64,000 nt of DNA from the NCBI GenBank assembly GCA_949128115.1, contig OX421965.1, positions 45,623,257 to 45,687,256 of the forward strand. The letters are read 5' to 3'. Both the position numbers and the translations under genes were made by a program. Under the pieces are notes generated by a model, which saw only the letters and a program-made list of their open reading frames with translations, did no database searches and had not been told where the DNA came from. Numbering within the stretch: position 1 is the first letter of the stretch; each line of letters begins with the position of its first letter. This document shows positions 1 through 10,480 of the stretch, piece by piece. This stretch comes from Anaspis maculata. Lineage: Eukaryota > Arthropoda > Insecta > Coleoptera > Scraptiidae.

Positions 1-121
1 ATATACTCACCGCAGTAGGTACCTACTGTAATGCGATACCCAGAGGGCGCGATACCTACCTACTCGAAAGACACACTACCCTATAGCTGAGCGTTTGTTA
101 TATCCTCCGATTATATCTAAT

Positions 122-271
122 AGTGCTATTCTGTAAAAAAGAACATTCCATAAACGCTATCTGTTATTCTGTTATGTAAAAATTCCTGGCGGCAATTGGC
201 TGATGTTGTCTAGGTAATAACCAGCGTAACAGAGCCTTTATGGAATGTATTTTTTTAGAGAATCGCACCAT
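122..271. repeat. MITE family A, copy 1
   Basis: A roughly 150-bp element with imperfect terminal inverted repeats. The left end reads GTGCTATTCTGTAAAAAA and the right end, on the other strand, reads GGTGCGATTCTCTAAAAAAA. The inner arm (ACATTCCATAAA) is also mirrored. Two further copies lie at 43598-43712 and 44886-45021, and the last is in the opposite orientation to this one. There is no coding capacity, so this is a non-autonomous DNA element. It sits in the second intron of the TGF-beta-like gene. Confidence 0.75.
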
Positions 272-311
272 AAGTCTGTCTTAATTTTCTGTATTTTAGC
301 TTCTAACTTAC

Positions 312-716
312 CTGCCACCCACTCTCTGCTTGTAATATGTAAATAACGTTGAGCAATTTGTGTGCATCAGGGTTAATGAGAGACGTTTCGTTGATGTGAC
401 CTTTCTCAATTTCATACAGCCGTAACACCAAAGGCTTCTGAAACCAGCTAGCTTTGACCGTGAAGTAGAAATTTAAATCCACTTCTATGATTTTTTCTCT
501 CACATCCAAACTGCTTAAATTGAACTTCAAAGCGGTGGAATTTTCAGGTTTGATGTTGAATAGTATTCGTATAGGGCCTTGGTCTTCATGCACTTCTGCC
601 GCAATCGATTCGTACAATTTGTGAATGTATTTCGGCAGCTCTTCGTTGAAAGTCATGTTTTCTACGTCGTTACCCCATTCTTCGTCTATTATCGGGAAGT
701 CTTCTTTTTTGATAAC
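312..716 (-). CDS. TGF-beta family ligand, coding exon 2 (prodomain, gene partial)
   Basis: An open stretch of 135 codons bounded on the minus strand by an acceptor (TTTTATACAG|GTT, exon starts at 716) and a donor (TGGCAG|GTAAGT, exon ends at 312). Both borders are phase 0. The protein matches the TGF-beta propeptide pattern: a LPKYIHKLYESI segment like the xPxYMxxLY motif of BMP prodomains, then IRILFNI, a KFNLSSL segment like the F-N-x-S-S-x motif, the beta-strand EVDLNFYF, and LVLRLYEIE. It ends at SGWQ, which in the family precedes the F-D-V/I-T segment. Three N-glycosylation sequons are visible (NMT, NST, NLS). The furin site and cystine-knot ligand domain must lie on later exons beyond the left edge. 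The family is clear. I cannot assign the subgroup (BMP-, maverick- or myoglianin-like). Confidence 0.75.
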
Positions 717-1222
717 CTGTATAAAATCAAATGCGCTACTTAAATGTATCGACATAAAGATTGAGCGATGCATGAAAACAAGATCGTTGTTTTGTCATCC
801 GATTTTCAAAATTAAATGGTTCAAAATCCAGTCAGAAATTGATTGTGTGTTCCAAAAATTAGTAACTACAGAAGGGTTCGAAAGGACCACCCTTTTTGAT
901 CTTTCGTAACCCCGAAAATGAAATGAGTCGAAAAAAGTTCGATTATTTTTTGTGGGCTTCATAAGAGATTCTATAAAATATTATGATTGTTTTGGTCCGA
1001 CGATTTTAACTAACCCTGTGTAGAGGATGCAATAAATTATTACCGGGGTTAATACCGGTAATATTCATTTGGTTATTACATACAACGCCCTTGATTATTA
1101 GACCTACAAGGATAATATTCACTTATCTAAATCCCACTGTCAATAGCAACGGAATAAAATTCTGTAAACCACAAAATCTGACAGCTGTCACTTCGGACTT
1201 CTTTTATGTAATAATCTTCAAA

Positions 1223-1393
1223 ATATCACTCGTGCTCGAGATTTTCTCAGATAATTTTGGCCAGGCGTTTCCCTCGGGCTGATTGTCCCTGGATAAATGC
1301 CCTCCTCCTACGGAGTCGGGCATTTGTCGCTACAATCAGCACTCGCGATCGCCTGACCAAAATTGTCGTGAAAATCTAAGCACTTGTGATATT
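1223..1393. repeat. Small foldback (171 bp) in TGF-beta intron 1
   Basis: Imperfect palindrome. The arm around 1223-1265 (ATCACTCGTGCTCGAG, then TTTTGGCCAGGCG) is mirrored at 1352-1393 (CGCCTGACCAAAATTG, then CACTTGTGAT), with a further inner match AAATGCC/GGCATTT. The rest of 717-1222 is intron with no recognised feature. Confidence 0.6.
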
Positions 1394-1402
1394 ACTGTTG
1401 AA

Positions 1403-2470
1403 TATTTCTTCGAGCAAAACAGGTCGATTTTTATATCGAGGGGGACATCTAAAACAAATATTGGCAAATTTCTATTTTCAGCCCCCTCGCTCCCACACAC
1501 CCAAAATTTGAAATTTCAAATGACACCACCTACCTTACAATACATCAAATTAAAGAGAATTAAATTCTCTGTCTGGAAAAAAAAAATTTATTTTTTTTAC
1601 TCCAACCTCTTTCATAAAATTCCCTGAATGTCCCATTTTATATTTTGGACCACCTTATGCTCTTTGATTAGTCAGCGTCATCGTAGTAGATAGCATCGAA
1701 GAAGAAAATTTTTGGTGGAAAAAGTGCTACCCAAATTCACCTCTTATTTGCTCTCCCCCCACCTCAACCTCAAAATTTAACAAGACACCACCTACTTTGT
1801 GATACATCAAATCATATAAAATTGAATTCTCTTTCTGAAATCAATTTTTTGAAAATTTTCAACCCCTATCCCCTTTAAATTGGACATTCTGAATATTTTA
1901 GGAGGGAAAGGGGGAGTTTGAAAATTTTGAAAATACATATTTTGTTCAGGAATAAGAGAATTCAATTTCCGTCAATTTGATGTATCACAAAAGTAAGAAG
2001 TGTCATTTTAGATTTTGAAATTGGGGTGGGGGGAGTTAGAAATATTTTTTCAGAAAGAGAATTCAATTCTCTTTAATGTGATGTATCGCAAAGTAGAGGC
2101 CAAGAGCACAGAAAAAAAAATAGCAAAGTATATGTGGGTGTCATTCGAAATTTCGAAGTTGGGGTGGGTAGAGGCGAGAGGGCTAAAGATAGAAATTTGC
2201 CAACGTATGTTTTAGATGTCACCCTCAAGACGGCCTCGTGGCGCAGGTGGTTGTGTGGCTGCCTGCGGCCGCAAGAGCCCCGGGTTCGATTCCCGGAAGA
2301 AGTCTGGATGTTTGTGTTTGTCCAATTTGCAATTTTTCATGTAAATGTGATATTATAATAAAGGGCAAAAACTCCTATGGCCGGTGCAGGCCGATAAGGA
2401 GAAAAACATTAATTTATTTATTTATTTAGATGTCACCCTCGATATAAAAATCGACCTGTTTTTGCTCGAA
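1403..2470. repeat. Foldback element, about 1.07 kb, interrupted by a SINE
   Basis: The left arm, starting CGAGCAAAACAGGTCGATTT at 1411, is mirrored at the right end by AAATCGACCTGTTTTTGCTCG. Inner arms match across a centre near 1880, for example AGAGAATTAAATTCTCT near 1555 against AGAGAATTCAATTCTCTTTA near 2060. The right arm is split by the SINE at 2227-2424. Removing the SINE restores the arm match. No protein is encoded. A diverged relative of the right end lies near 15235-15335. Confidence 0.7.
2227..2424 (+). mobile_element. tRNA-derived SINE with perfect 16-bp target duplication
   Basis: The 5' part is tRNA-like, with a pol III A box (TGGCGCAGGTGG) and B box (GGTTCGATTCC) about 45 bp apart. 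The body is unrelated to tRNA and the tail is a run of ATTT units. The 16-bp sequence TTTAGATGTCACCCTC occurs directly before (2211-2226) and directly after (2425-2440) the element, which is a perfect target-site duplication. A diverged copy of the 3' body (AAACTCCTATGG...) may be present near 38303-38360. The perfect duplication suggests a young insertion. Confidence 0.88.
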
Positions 2471-2563
2471 GTCGTCTTCACTAGGAATCGGGAGTTATTG
2501 CAGGGTGGATAGTTTTCAAATGATCACCCGGTATAGTATTTATGCCGTACACCGTTTGAATCC

Positions 2564-2729
2564 AGTAGAATGACTTTTTGGAGCAAAAATAAAGTGACAA
2601 GCTGGAGCGCTGGAAGAATACGGCCGATGGCCGCTGATAGTTTCTCTCCAAAACTTTGCAGGTGCCATCAGCCGTAGCCGTAGCCCCCCAACTTGTCACT
2701 TTATTTTTGCTTCAAAAAGTCATTCTACT
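2564..2729. repeat. MITE, 166 bp, with about 35-bp terminal inverted repeats
   Basis: The left end AGTAGAATGACTTTTTG is mirrored at the right end by CAAAAAGTCATTCTACT. The arms continue as AGCAAAAATAAAGTGACAAG against CTTGTCACTTTATTTTTGC. It is non-coding. It lies in intron 1 of the TGF-beta-like gene, about 70 bp from the end of exon 1. Confidence 0.8.
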
Positions 2730-2798
2730 GAAAATATAAAATGTATGGGATTTTTATACTTAGTTATGGTAAGTAATAAACCTACTGCAGAAACTTAC

Positions 2799-3008
2799 GT
2801 TTAAAGATGACCTGGAAATGTTCTTCAGTTCATTTAAATAAAGCCTAGCAGGGTAATTTTGGGCAGAGCTCACAACATTGACTCGATTATATACTGTGAA
2901 TTCATTGGTCGTCTTGTTCTTGTTGAAATAATACGTTTTTGAGCTGATTCTCGAATTCAGCAGAATGACACTAAAAATAGAAAAATACGCGTACACTGAA
3001 CGATACAT
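2799..3008 (-). CDS. TGF-beta family ligand, coding exon 1 (signal peptide)
   Basis: ATG at 3008 opens exactly 70 codons and ends at a donor (CTTAAAC|GTAAGT, exon end 2799), phase 0, which joins in frame to the prodomain exon at 716. The first roughly 22 residues form a signal peptide (MYRSVYAYFSIFSVILLNSR). A YLNELKNISRSSLN stretch at the end resembles the helix at the start of TGF-beta prodomains. Sequons NKT and NIS are present. The gene is a secreted-ligand precursor read leftwards with a 2.08-kb first intron. The pairing of the two exons is inferred from phase, strand and the expected signal peptide. Homology of this exon alone would not prove it. Confidence 0.6.
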
Positions 3009-3282
3009 ATTTTCAACTGTGACATAATGAAGATACTAATCCAATAAAATTCAACGCCCCTGTCCTCCTGTGTAGTTGCAGGAAGTTCTAAATTCTTTAA
3101 TTTGAGGACACAATTTGAATTTTTTCTAATGCAAAATAGCTCTGCCGCCCATTAAAATGTAGGTCCCTGTAATGGGTGAGACTCCTGCTAACCGTCAATC
3201 ATTCTGTCAAGTGCACTGCTTTTACGCGACATTGCTTTCGAGCGACATATGATACCGGTGCGTCAGATTTTTCAATGCTATA
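3009..3282. other. Region upstream of the TGF-beta-like start codon
   Basis: Presumed 5' UTR and promoter side of the minus-strand TGF-beta-like gene. I see no convincing TATA box or other promoter element. The next mobile element begins 275 bp upstream of the ATG. Confidence 0.3.
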
Positions 3283-3678
3283 CAGGTGTCCCGTGTGTAA
3301 TCGCAAAGATTTTGCCAGTCGATAGAGCATCAGAAAAGAATGAAACATGCATTTAAAAAATGTCTTCAAAAACCCGTAATAACGGAGATACAGCTCTTCA
3401 AAGTTGGAAAACAAATACAGTTCTTTTCACCTAACTTTCATACTGTTCAACCGATTTGCGTCAAATTTCTTACACGTATTCACTAACCATTATGCCTATA
3501 AACCTCGAATTGCATTTGGTGAGAACAGCCCCATTGCGTAGATAGGGGTGGTTGTGCCCCTTTTATCATCCCTAATTTTTTCTCCACTGCAAATTTTCCA
3601 AAATCAGTACCATTTTCAAGTTGCTCATTCAATTTTGAGCAAAAACTTGCTTTTGCAAAATTTCGATAGGAGGCTTAC

Positions 3679-3813
3679 GGCTCGATACCAAGTTGGGGCT
3701 GAGACCGCCGTAAGTGCGGTTACCATAGCAACGGCGGATACCAACCAATCAGACCGCTGTATTTGGCGAGTTACGCCGTCCCAAACTTTGCGCCTGCAAC
3801 TTGGTATCGACCC
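3679..3813. repeat. MITE family B
   Basis: Terminal inverted repeat GGCTCGATACCAAGTTG against CAACTTGGTATCGACCC. The right two-thirds recurs at about 51450-51540 (GGATACCAACCAATCAGACC through CAACTTGGTATCG). An internal CCGCCGTAAGTGCGGTTACC stretch gives further pairing. Non-coding. Confidence 0.65.
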
Positions 3814-3835
3814 TTACTTTTCGAGATAATTCAGT

Positions 3836-4213
3836 TTGAGCAAGTCCACAAGTTATACAGTGATGGCCATAATACCTACACCATTAAAAGTATTAAAACT
3901 GGGACTTGGAACACGCACTTACCTGTGCTTTCTGGGCACGTCCATAATATCGTTGATATATCCATTACAAAAATAGTTGTATCCGCGCATCAAATGCCTC
4001 TCTGGCAAGTTCTTCTATGCGAAATATTCATTTGCAATATTCATTGAGAAGTTCGTTATATTTTTAGCGACTTTCCCAGCATGGTTGGCTTTAGAATTCA
4101 AAAAATAAAACGCACTTCGCGCGATCACTCGTGGCACACTGTGCCCAGAACGTGCCGAAAACAGCTGCGCGGAATCGCGGATTCTCCATCTCTCTTTTGA
4201 GGAAACCTGTATT
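3836..4213. repeat. Dispersed unit C, copy 1 (uninterrupted)
   Basis: About 375 bp that recur at 32930-33515 in the same orientation with high identity, for example TTTAGCGACTTTCCCAGCAT and TCTCCATCTCTCTTTTGAGG. Here the unit is continuous across ACTTACCTGTGCTTTCTG. The other copy has a 179-bp foldback at that point, so this copy is the empty site for that insertion. Confidence 0.8.
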
Positions 4214-4392
4214 GGTTGACCCGCATAAAAGTTAGGTGAAAAGAACTGTATTTGTTTTCCAACTTTAAAGAGCTGTACCTATCTCCCTTATTACGAGTTT
4301 TTGAACAAAATTTTTATATGCATATTTCATTCTTTTCTGATGCTCTATTAACTGGCAAAATCTATGCGATTAAACACGGGACAGCCTGTATA

Positions 4393-5860
4393 CAGGGTGT
4401 TTCAAATTTAAGTCGCGTCCTCTCAGCAAATGATGGGGAACGTCAAAAGAAGTAGACTTTCTCAAGAAAATATATGTCAGAAACGAATAATAACGGAGAT
4501 ATAGACGTTCAAAGTTGAACTTTAAAAATCGATTTTTCGTCATAACGTTGAAAGTTCTCAACCGATTTTGTTAAAATTTGAACTGGAGATTACTGAAATA
4601 AGTCGGTATCCAACAATAATAACGCGTTCCATCAAAAATTTTCAGGGGCGTGAATAATGAGGGATGCCTTCGCTTTTTCACCCCTATTTTTTACCCCTTT
4701 GAGTAATTTTGTAGATTGATCATACTTTTAAATTCTGTGTTCAATTTGGAGGAAAAAGTTACTTTGGCAAAATTTTGATTGAATGCATTGTTTTCAAGAT
4801 ATTTGGGTTTCAAAACTGTGAAAAACACATCAAAATATCCACTTTCAAGAGCCCAAAAAATGTTTTTCTTTAAAAACTTCTCGTTTTTTTAGAAAAACTC
4901 ATGGTTCATCAACTTAAAACACCTAGAAAACTTATTCCAATAAAGAAATCATCAGTTATCTTAGATTTTAATTTTTTGGTTTTTGAAAATGCGATGATAT
5001 TTCCGAAGTTTCAACCTCAAATATCTCGGGAACGAAGCCTCTTATCCAATTTTTGCAAGAGTAACTTTTTCTTCCAAATCGAACTTAAAATTCAAAAATA
5101 TCAACAATTCGGCGGTCCCCAAAATGCTGGTGGCATTTTCCCGTTGGATGCAAAGGCTAATCTTTTGCAAGAGACATGATTTGGCCCTTTTTTCGCCCGT
5201 GTTTGTGATGATTTTCGCCCTATTTTGTCAGTTAGGGACTTAGCTTGATCCCCGAAGGAACCAAGGGTTTCAACGCCGAAGGGGATGAAAACGTAGTTCT
5301 CCAGGTCTGCGTATTTTCTCGTTTTGAGAATTTCAGCGTGGTTGGCGGCAGCAGCAGGTTCCTTGATTGTTCGCGGAATATGGGTGGTGGCGAAAGTGTC
5401 AACACATGTTGCGTCCCAGATGAGTGCTTTTCCGCGGTGCCAGGGTGTCAGAGTTACCCCATCTGGTCGTCTACCATCGGAGGTGGAGATACCGGGAGGT
5501 TCAAGCATGGATGGTATTCCTGCTGATGTCAACAATTCACAAAATTACTTGAGAGGGTGACAACTAGAGGGGTAAAAAAGCGGGGGCACCCCCCCATTAT
5601 CCAAGCCCCTGAAAATTTTTGATGGGACGCGTTATTGGTGTTCAATACCGACTTATTTCAGTAAGCAATAATTCAAATTTGAACAAAATCGGTTGAGAAA
5701 TTCCAAAGCTATGACGAAAACACTATTTTTAAAGTTCAACTTTGAACGCCTATGTCTCCGTTATTACTCGTTTCTAACATATATTTTTTGAGAAAATCTA
5801 CTTCTTTTGAAGTTTCCCATCATTTTCTGAAAGGACGCGACTTAAATTTGAAACACCCTG
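4393..5860. repeat. TA|CAGGGTG foldback, 1.47 kb
   Basis: Left border TA|CAGGGTGTTTCAAATTTAAG and right border CTTAAATTTGAAACACCCTG|TA. Arms extend at least 250 bp each, including AATAACGGAGATATAGACGT against CCTATGTCTCCGTTATTA and TGATGGGACGCG near 5620 against its partner near 4630. Both flanks carry TA, as expected for Tc1/mariner-type insertion. The loop carries a retroelement-derived coding fragment (5101-5535). Related partial sequence lies at 30420-30700. Confidence 0.8.
5101..5535 (-). pseudogene. Retroelement C-terminal fragment inside a foldback loop
   Basis: An uninterrupted minus-strand frame whose protein contains RRPDGVTLTPWHRGKALIWD, then ATCVDTFATTH, then ENYVFIPFGVETLGSFG. 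This combination (R-P-D-G ... W-D-A/V-T ... D-T ... V-E-T-x-G) is, from memory, typical of the C-terminal segment of proteins annotated as reverse-transcriptase-related in many invertebrates. The reverse transcriptase catalytic region itself is absent. The fragment lies wholly within the loop of the 4393-5860 foldback, so it appears to have been captured by, or inserted in, that element. Both ends of the frame run into unrelated sequence. Confidence 0.5.
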
Positions 5861-6936
5861 TATTTGGTATCACTGATTTGAGTGATTTTGGCTGGATTTG
5901 ACCTTCCAAGAGAATATTTGAGAGTATCTTGCAACACCGCATTAGAGTACAGTCAACCGATATTTATATATATACATTAAAATAGGGTTTACCTTGCAAA
6001 AGGTCGCGGCTAAGGGTCGCGGAGAGTCGAAAATTTGCAATCTGGTACAGTTTCGTGTCCTGATTAACATACTGAGTTTTCGAATTCGGCAAGCCGCCGC
6101 TCGGTCCTCCACTTCGAAAAGTTGGTGCCAAAAGGACCATCAGAAGGTAGAAATATAATATGTCTATACTCTCTGGTTACGACTATTTTCAGCTGTTTAG
6201 ATGCAGCTTTGCAGATTTACGCGCGCTCTTCAGTCCAATGTCCGATCTTGAAGACTTTTGTTTTGATTCAACCACAAAATATGAGGAATTTTGGACCTTG
6301 CACTCTTTGCAATGTTTAGACGTGAACCACGTTCGAAGTTGCGCGGCAATAATCTTGTTAATGAAGTCGTTCTTTTGGAAAACTTACCGCTAAACCAGAA
6401 GAGCTAATAATTGGCCTCGAAGATTTTCCAGTGAAACATCCAATTCTCTGCAACTTTGTCGCTCACAATTTTCGGATATCTCTAGTCATTATCGCAGCAT
6501 TCAAGGAGGAATGTCATGCACGCGGACAGTTTTTCCACTTCACTGGACCGGCGCGCAACTTTGACCGCGATCAACGGGTAAACTAAAGAAATTAGACATA
6601 TGCCCGCGTAGACTTTTCTGTAGATTATTGAATTATTATCTACAATCAGAAGAAAGATTGCGGCGCATGTTTTTGATTTTCTGATTTTTTTTTTCATGAT
6701 TCCCGAGGTGGTCGGAAATGAACGTTTGGTTTTTCCAATTCAGTTTTTTATTCTCTACATTGCCATATTTTTTCCATCGAGCCCCTAATTAGTTCCAACT
6801 TCAGCATAAAAATCGCCTCATTTTCCTGGACTCCTGAGCGCCGAATCAGCTTGCGCGGCTCGCTTAAAAATTGATTGCGTGGATTTTTGGGCAATGTCCA
6901 TTCTGGCCATCATTACTTATAGCATTGTTTATAGTA
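5861..6936. other. Intergenic stretch without a confident feature
   Basis: No exon, known repeat border or RNA gene is supported. Weak inverted similarity exists between about 6290-6370 and 6540-6690 (TTGCGCGGCAAT against ATTGCGGCGCAT), possibly an old decayed foldback. Confidence 0.3.
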
Positions 6937-8733
6937 TGGGGGCATGGCATAGGTCGTGCTGTGTGCAGCTTCCTGAAGATATATAGAGTTATGTCTTAAT
7001 CGATTCCTGGGGGTTCAAGGACCATGAAAGATTATGGTGGAATATTGGCATCTACTGCAGGCAAATATGGTGGAGGCGCCAAAATGGGCTTCATCTGGTA
7101 GTAAGAAACTGGCTGTAGCTCGTTTGTTTTTCATCGGATTCCGACATCTGGAACGTCATTTTTGTAGACAAAAAAAAACTCTATTCTTATTTCATACCTA
7201 AATTTACAAACATCATTTCGTGAAACTGTCAAAATTGTCTATAAGATATGCTAAATCTGCCGGTTTTTGAAGGTTATCCGATATTTTTGAAACCTGGCAG
7301 TATCATAGATCTTGAGGTGTCTTTTCCGAATTTCTACTTTTCCACTTCGTATCTTTTCCGTTTTGGCCGCCATATTGAGAAGATGGCGCCCAAAAAACAG
7401 TTTTTTGTCAATATCTTGAATTCAATTAACCCAAGATTGAAACGTGTATATGCGGAGGAAAGCCCATTCAAATTTCTACAATTTGACATATCAGTCATTC
7501 ATCTGCGATTTACGGTTCTTGAGTTAGAGCTTTCAGAACTTCCGGAAGCATTAACTTTCGGCATTCAATTAGCATGTTGAATTGATACCACCGTCATGTA
7601 GTAAGCAAATTAACCATAAATAGCTCTTGGCCATTAACCATAGATAATAAAAATTTAGAAAATCGATCATGGTGTTGTTAGTTGTGTAATTACAGGGTGG
7701 AACTGTGAAAGCAAACTGACTTAAGAAAGAAATAAAGGCAATATAGCATTTGAAGGATATCAGATACATTCGAAACTCATTATTACGATTTGGAGTCATA
7801 ATTCAGAATATTCACTTTTCCATTCCGTATCTCTGCTGTTCTGGCCATAATATCAAAAAGATGGCTCCCAAAAAAACAATTTTGGAAAATGTTCGGAAAA
7901 TTTGTTATAAAATTTCAATATTCATATCAAAAGTGAAGGCCTACTAAATTCTCTAAAATTTGACACCTGAATCACTCATGTGCGACTTACGGTTCTCAAG
8001 CTATACCTTTTCAAAGTCAATTTTCCCTTAGAGTTCACCCTGTAGTTGCATAACAACCGTTACCATGATTGATTTTCTGGATAATAATGGTCTCTAGTTG
8101 ACAACTTATCATTATTTATGGTTAATTTGACTGCCACGTGGAGCTAAGATCAGCTTGCCATGCTGATTGGATGACAAAAGTTGATGCTTCAGGGAGTTAT
8201 AGAGGATATTGAATAAGCTTCCATTCGCATACAAACGCTCCCACCTCACATTGACTTAAATGGAGATATTGACAAAAAAACTGTTTTATGGGCGCCATCT
8301 CTCCAATATGGCGGCCAAAGCGACAAATATACGAAGTGAAAATGTGGAAATTCGGAAAGGGCACCTCCTCAAGATCTAAACAACGCCGGAATTTAGCATA
8401 TCTCACAAAGACAATTTTGACAGTTTCCCGAAATGACGTTTGTAAATTCAGGTATGAAATACCTAAGAAAAGAATTTTTTTGTCTACAAAATGATGACGT
8501 TCCGGATGTTGAAATCCGTTGAAAAACAAACGAGCTACAGGCAGTTTCTTATTACCAGATGAAGCCCATTTCGGCGCCTCCACCATATTTGCCTGCAGCA
8601 GATGTCAATATTCCACCATAATTTTTCATGATCCTGCTTTGATCGCCCAGGAATCGATTAGGCCATATCTCTATATATCTTCACTAAGTTGCACACGGCC
8701 GAAGCCTTTTTTGACCCCATGCCCCCAGACTAT
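6937..8733. repeat. Foldback family D, copy 1, about 1.8 kb
   Basis: The left arm from TATGGGGGCATGGCATAGG is mirrored at the right end by GACCCCATGCCCCCAGA. Inner matches include ATCTACTGCAGGCAAATATG (7050) against CATATTTGCCTGCAGCAGAT (8585) and TTGGCCGCCATATTGAGAAGATGGC against its partner near 8300. The same family recurs at 59450-60790 (same ATCTACTGCAGGCAAATTTG and GGTGGAGGCGCCAAAA motifs). Short frames on either strand mirror each other across the palindrome and are not genes. Confidence 0.75.
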
Positions 8734-8780
8734 TATCGATTCAGAAAAGTTCAGAGTACAATATATCAAAAATAGCTATT

Positions 8781-8890
8781 TACGATACAAGTGTTGTATT
8801 ATTTTGTGAGCGAGGACGCTTGCGAAACGAGCATTAGCGAGTAGAGCAACCCCGCGAACAAAATAAGACACTTTTAACGCGTGTATCGTA
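8781..8890. repeat. Palindromic element, 110 bp
   Basis: Ends are TACGATACAAGTGTTGTATT and, mirrored, ACACTTTTAACGCGTGTATCGTA; inner arms are ATTTTGT against ACAAAAT. It is GC-richer in the loop (GCGAGGACGCTTGCGAAACG). It looks like a small foldback or MITE. The surrounding 8734-9384 shows no other feature. Confidence 0.55.
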
Positions 8891-9384
8891 CAGGATTTTA
8901 TCTACAATGGTGTTTGAAATGTTTGGTAAATGTCAGAATTTATTGAAAATATGACAGGAATGCGCAGAATCATCATTTTTTCACGTCGCCCATGACGACG
9001 TGCTAAAAGTGACGGGTATTATTTAACGCTTGTAGATAAAGGTCATTATTGACGACCACTACTTCTCGACTAGCATTTTCTAAGAGTTAGGCAACCACTT
9101 AAACAGCTATGTAGGACGCTTCCTTCTTGCCTGTACTTACGTCGTAGGACATTGGTGGATAAGTAATGGAAAGAAGGAACATTTTACAGTAGAAATAGTG
9201 GTTTCCCCAGGAAACTACGGTCGACGAACGTGATGTTGTGGTGGTGTCTACCTACCGTGAAAAGTTGGTGGCTGAAGTCGAGAAGTAGTGGTCGTCAATA
9301 ATTACCTCAAAAAAATTAGGAAAATCGAAGATGTACCATTTTTAGCGCACTTCTCCAAACGGGAAGGCGCTTTTGTCCTCGCTT

Positions 9385-9448
9385 TGTCCGTCCGTCCGTC
9401 CGTCCGTCCGTCCGTCCGTCCGACCGTCCGTCCGTCCGTCCGTCCGTC
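9385..9448 (+). repeat. Microsatellite (GTCC)n
   Basis: About 16 tandem GTCC units with one substitution (CGAC near 9422). It stands at the edge of repeat family E. Confidence 0.95.
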
Positions 9449-9469
9449 ACAGCATCTAGTCCTAGACGA

Positions 9470-10480
9470 AAAGGTTTTTGCGAAAAAAATTTACTCCATT
9501 AATTGGGTAGCTCATGACCTTGTATCCCGAACCAAGAAAAATCTCGACGAAATAATAATAAACAATGACCATAATAACAATTTAGTGTGACGCGGCATCG
9601 CCGTTGAATGCTGCATTTCAGAAGCCGGCCTGATCTCGAAAGTTATCACATGCGAGGAAGTACCCGATCTTATCATTTTACCATAATACATATGCGGAGT
9701 TATGGTTACCGTGGGTTCCACAAAACAGATAATACGAGATCAGTTGATTTGCGATTTTTGTTTGTCAATTTGTAGCTGACTGATCAATGGAAATGCTGGT
9801 TTATCCCTCAATAATGGAAAGATGATGGGTCTAGTACAGATTTCAGGCATTTTTTGTGAGTAATCACCTAGCATTCAGCAGAAAAAAACTCAGTTAATCT
9901 GCAATCAGCCTTGATCGCTGATCATCTTTTTTGTGGAACTGACGGTTAGAGGATGATTTGAACTTTATTTTAATGAAAATTTCACATCGGTGCGAGGTGT
10001 AGGCCAATAGTTATTAATTTTTGAAAATGACTCCGAAACTACGGCTCGGCCGCAAATGATTTATTCGTTACTTGCTAGTGCTTGATATCCTTTCCTCCGA
10101 ACAAAACGAAATTCAATACAAAAAATATTTCAACTCGAATGGGTAGCTCATGGCCTTGGTACGCGAATCAAGAAAAATGTTGCCGAAATAATCATGAACA
10201 ATTACAAAAATAACATTTTGGTGTAGGGCGGCTTCGCCGATCAAGTGCTGGCATTCGCGGTAAGATGTAGAAAGTTGCGATATGCAGGCAACTACAATTT
10301 CTTAATTAAATACATCACTGCATGTACGGCATTATATTTAGAGAACAATTTGAACTTTCTTTTGACAAAAACCCCACTTCGATCCGACCGTCGGGTCAAT
10401 TGTTATCAATTTTTGAAAACGACCGCAAAGCCACGGCTCGGCGCATATTACACGACCCTACAAATTTAAAATCAGACGTG
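9470..10480 (+). repeat. Repeat family E, two or more tandemly arranged partial copies
   Basis: Sequence near 9500-9640 (GGGTAGCTCATGACCTTG, AATCTCGACGAAATAATAA, CGGCATCGCCGTTGAATGCT) recurs near 10140-10260 (GGGTAGCTCATGGCCTTGG, AATGTTGCCGAAATAATCA, CGGCTTCGCCGATCAAGTGC). A downstream part (TTTTTGAAAATGACTCCG near 10018) recurs near 10410 and at 35957-36240. The family carries no open frame and is a dispersed non-autonomous repeat of unknown class. Confidence 0.65.

Larger units (their letters stand above)
3283..4388. repeat. TA-flanked foldback, about 1.1 kb
   Basis: The left end TA|CAGGTGTCCCGTGTGTAA is mirrored at the right end by TTAAACACGGGACAGCCTG|TA. Arms of about 150 bp match across the element, including AGAGCATCAGAAAAGAATGAA against TTCATTCTTTTCTGATGCTC. 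The interior holds MITE B (3679-3813) and a unit shared with 32.9-33.5 kb. It abuts the next TA-flanked foldback directly, with TATA between them. Confidence 0.75.

Noticed and set aside
8197..8586. 129-codon minus-strand frame
   Set aside because: Lies in an arm of the 6937-8733 foldback; the mirrored arm encodes the same text with stops.
9385..9448. CRISPR-like short regular repeats
   Set aside because: Simple GTCC microsatellite with no spacers; no CRISPR array or cas-like gene anywhere in the window.
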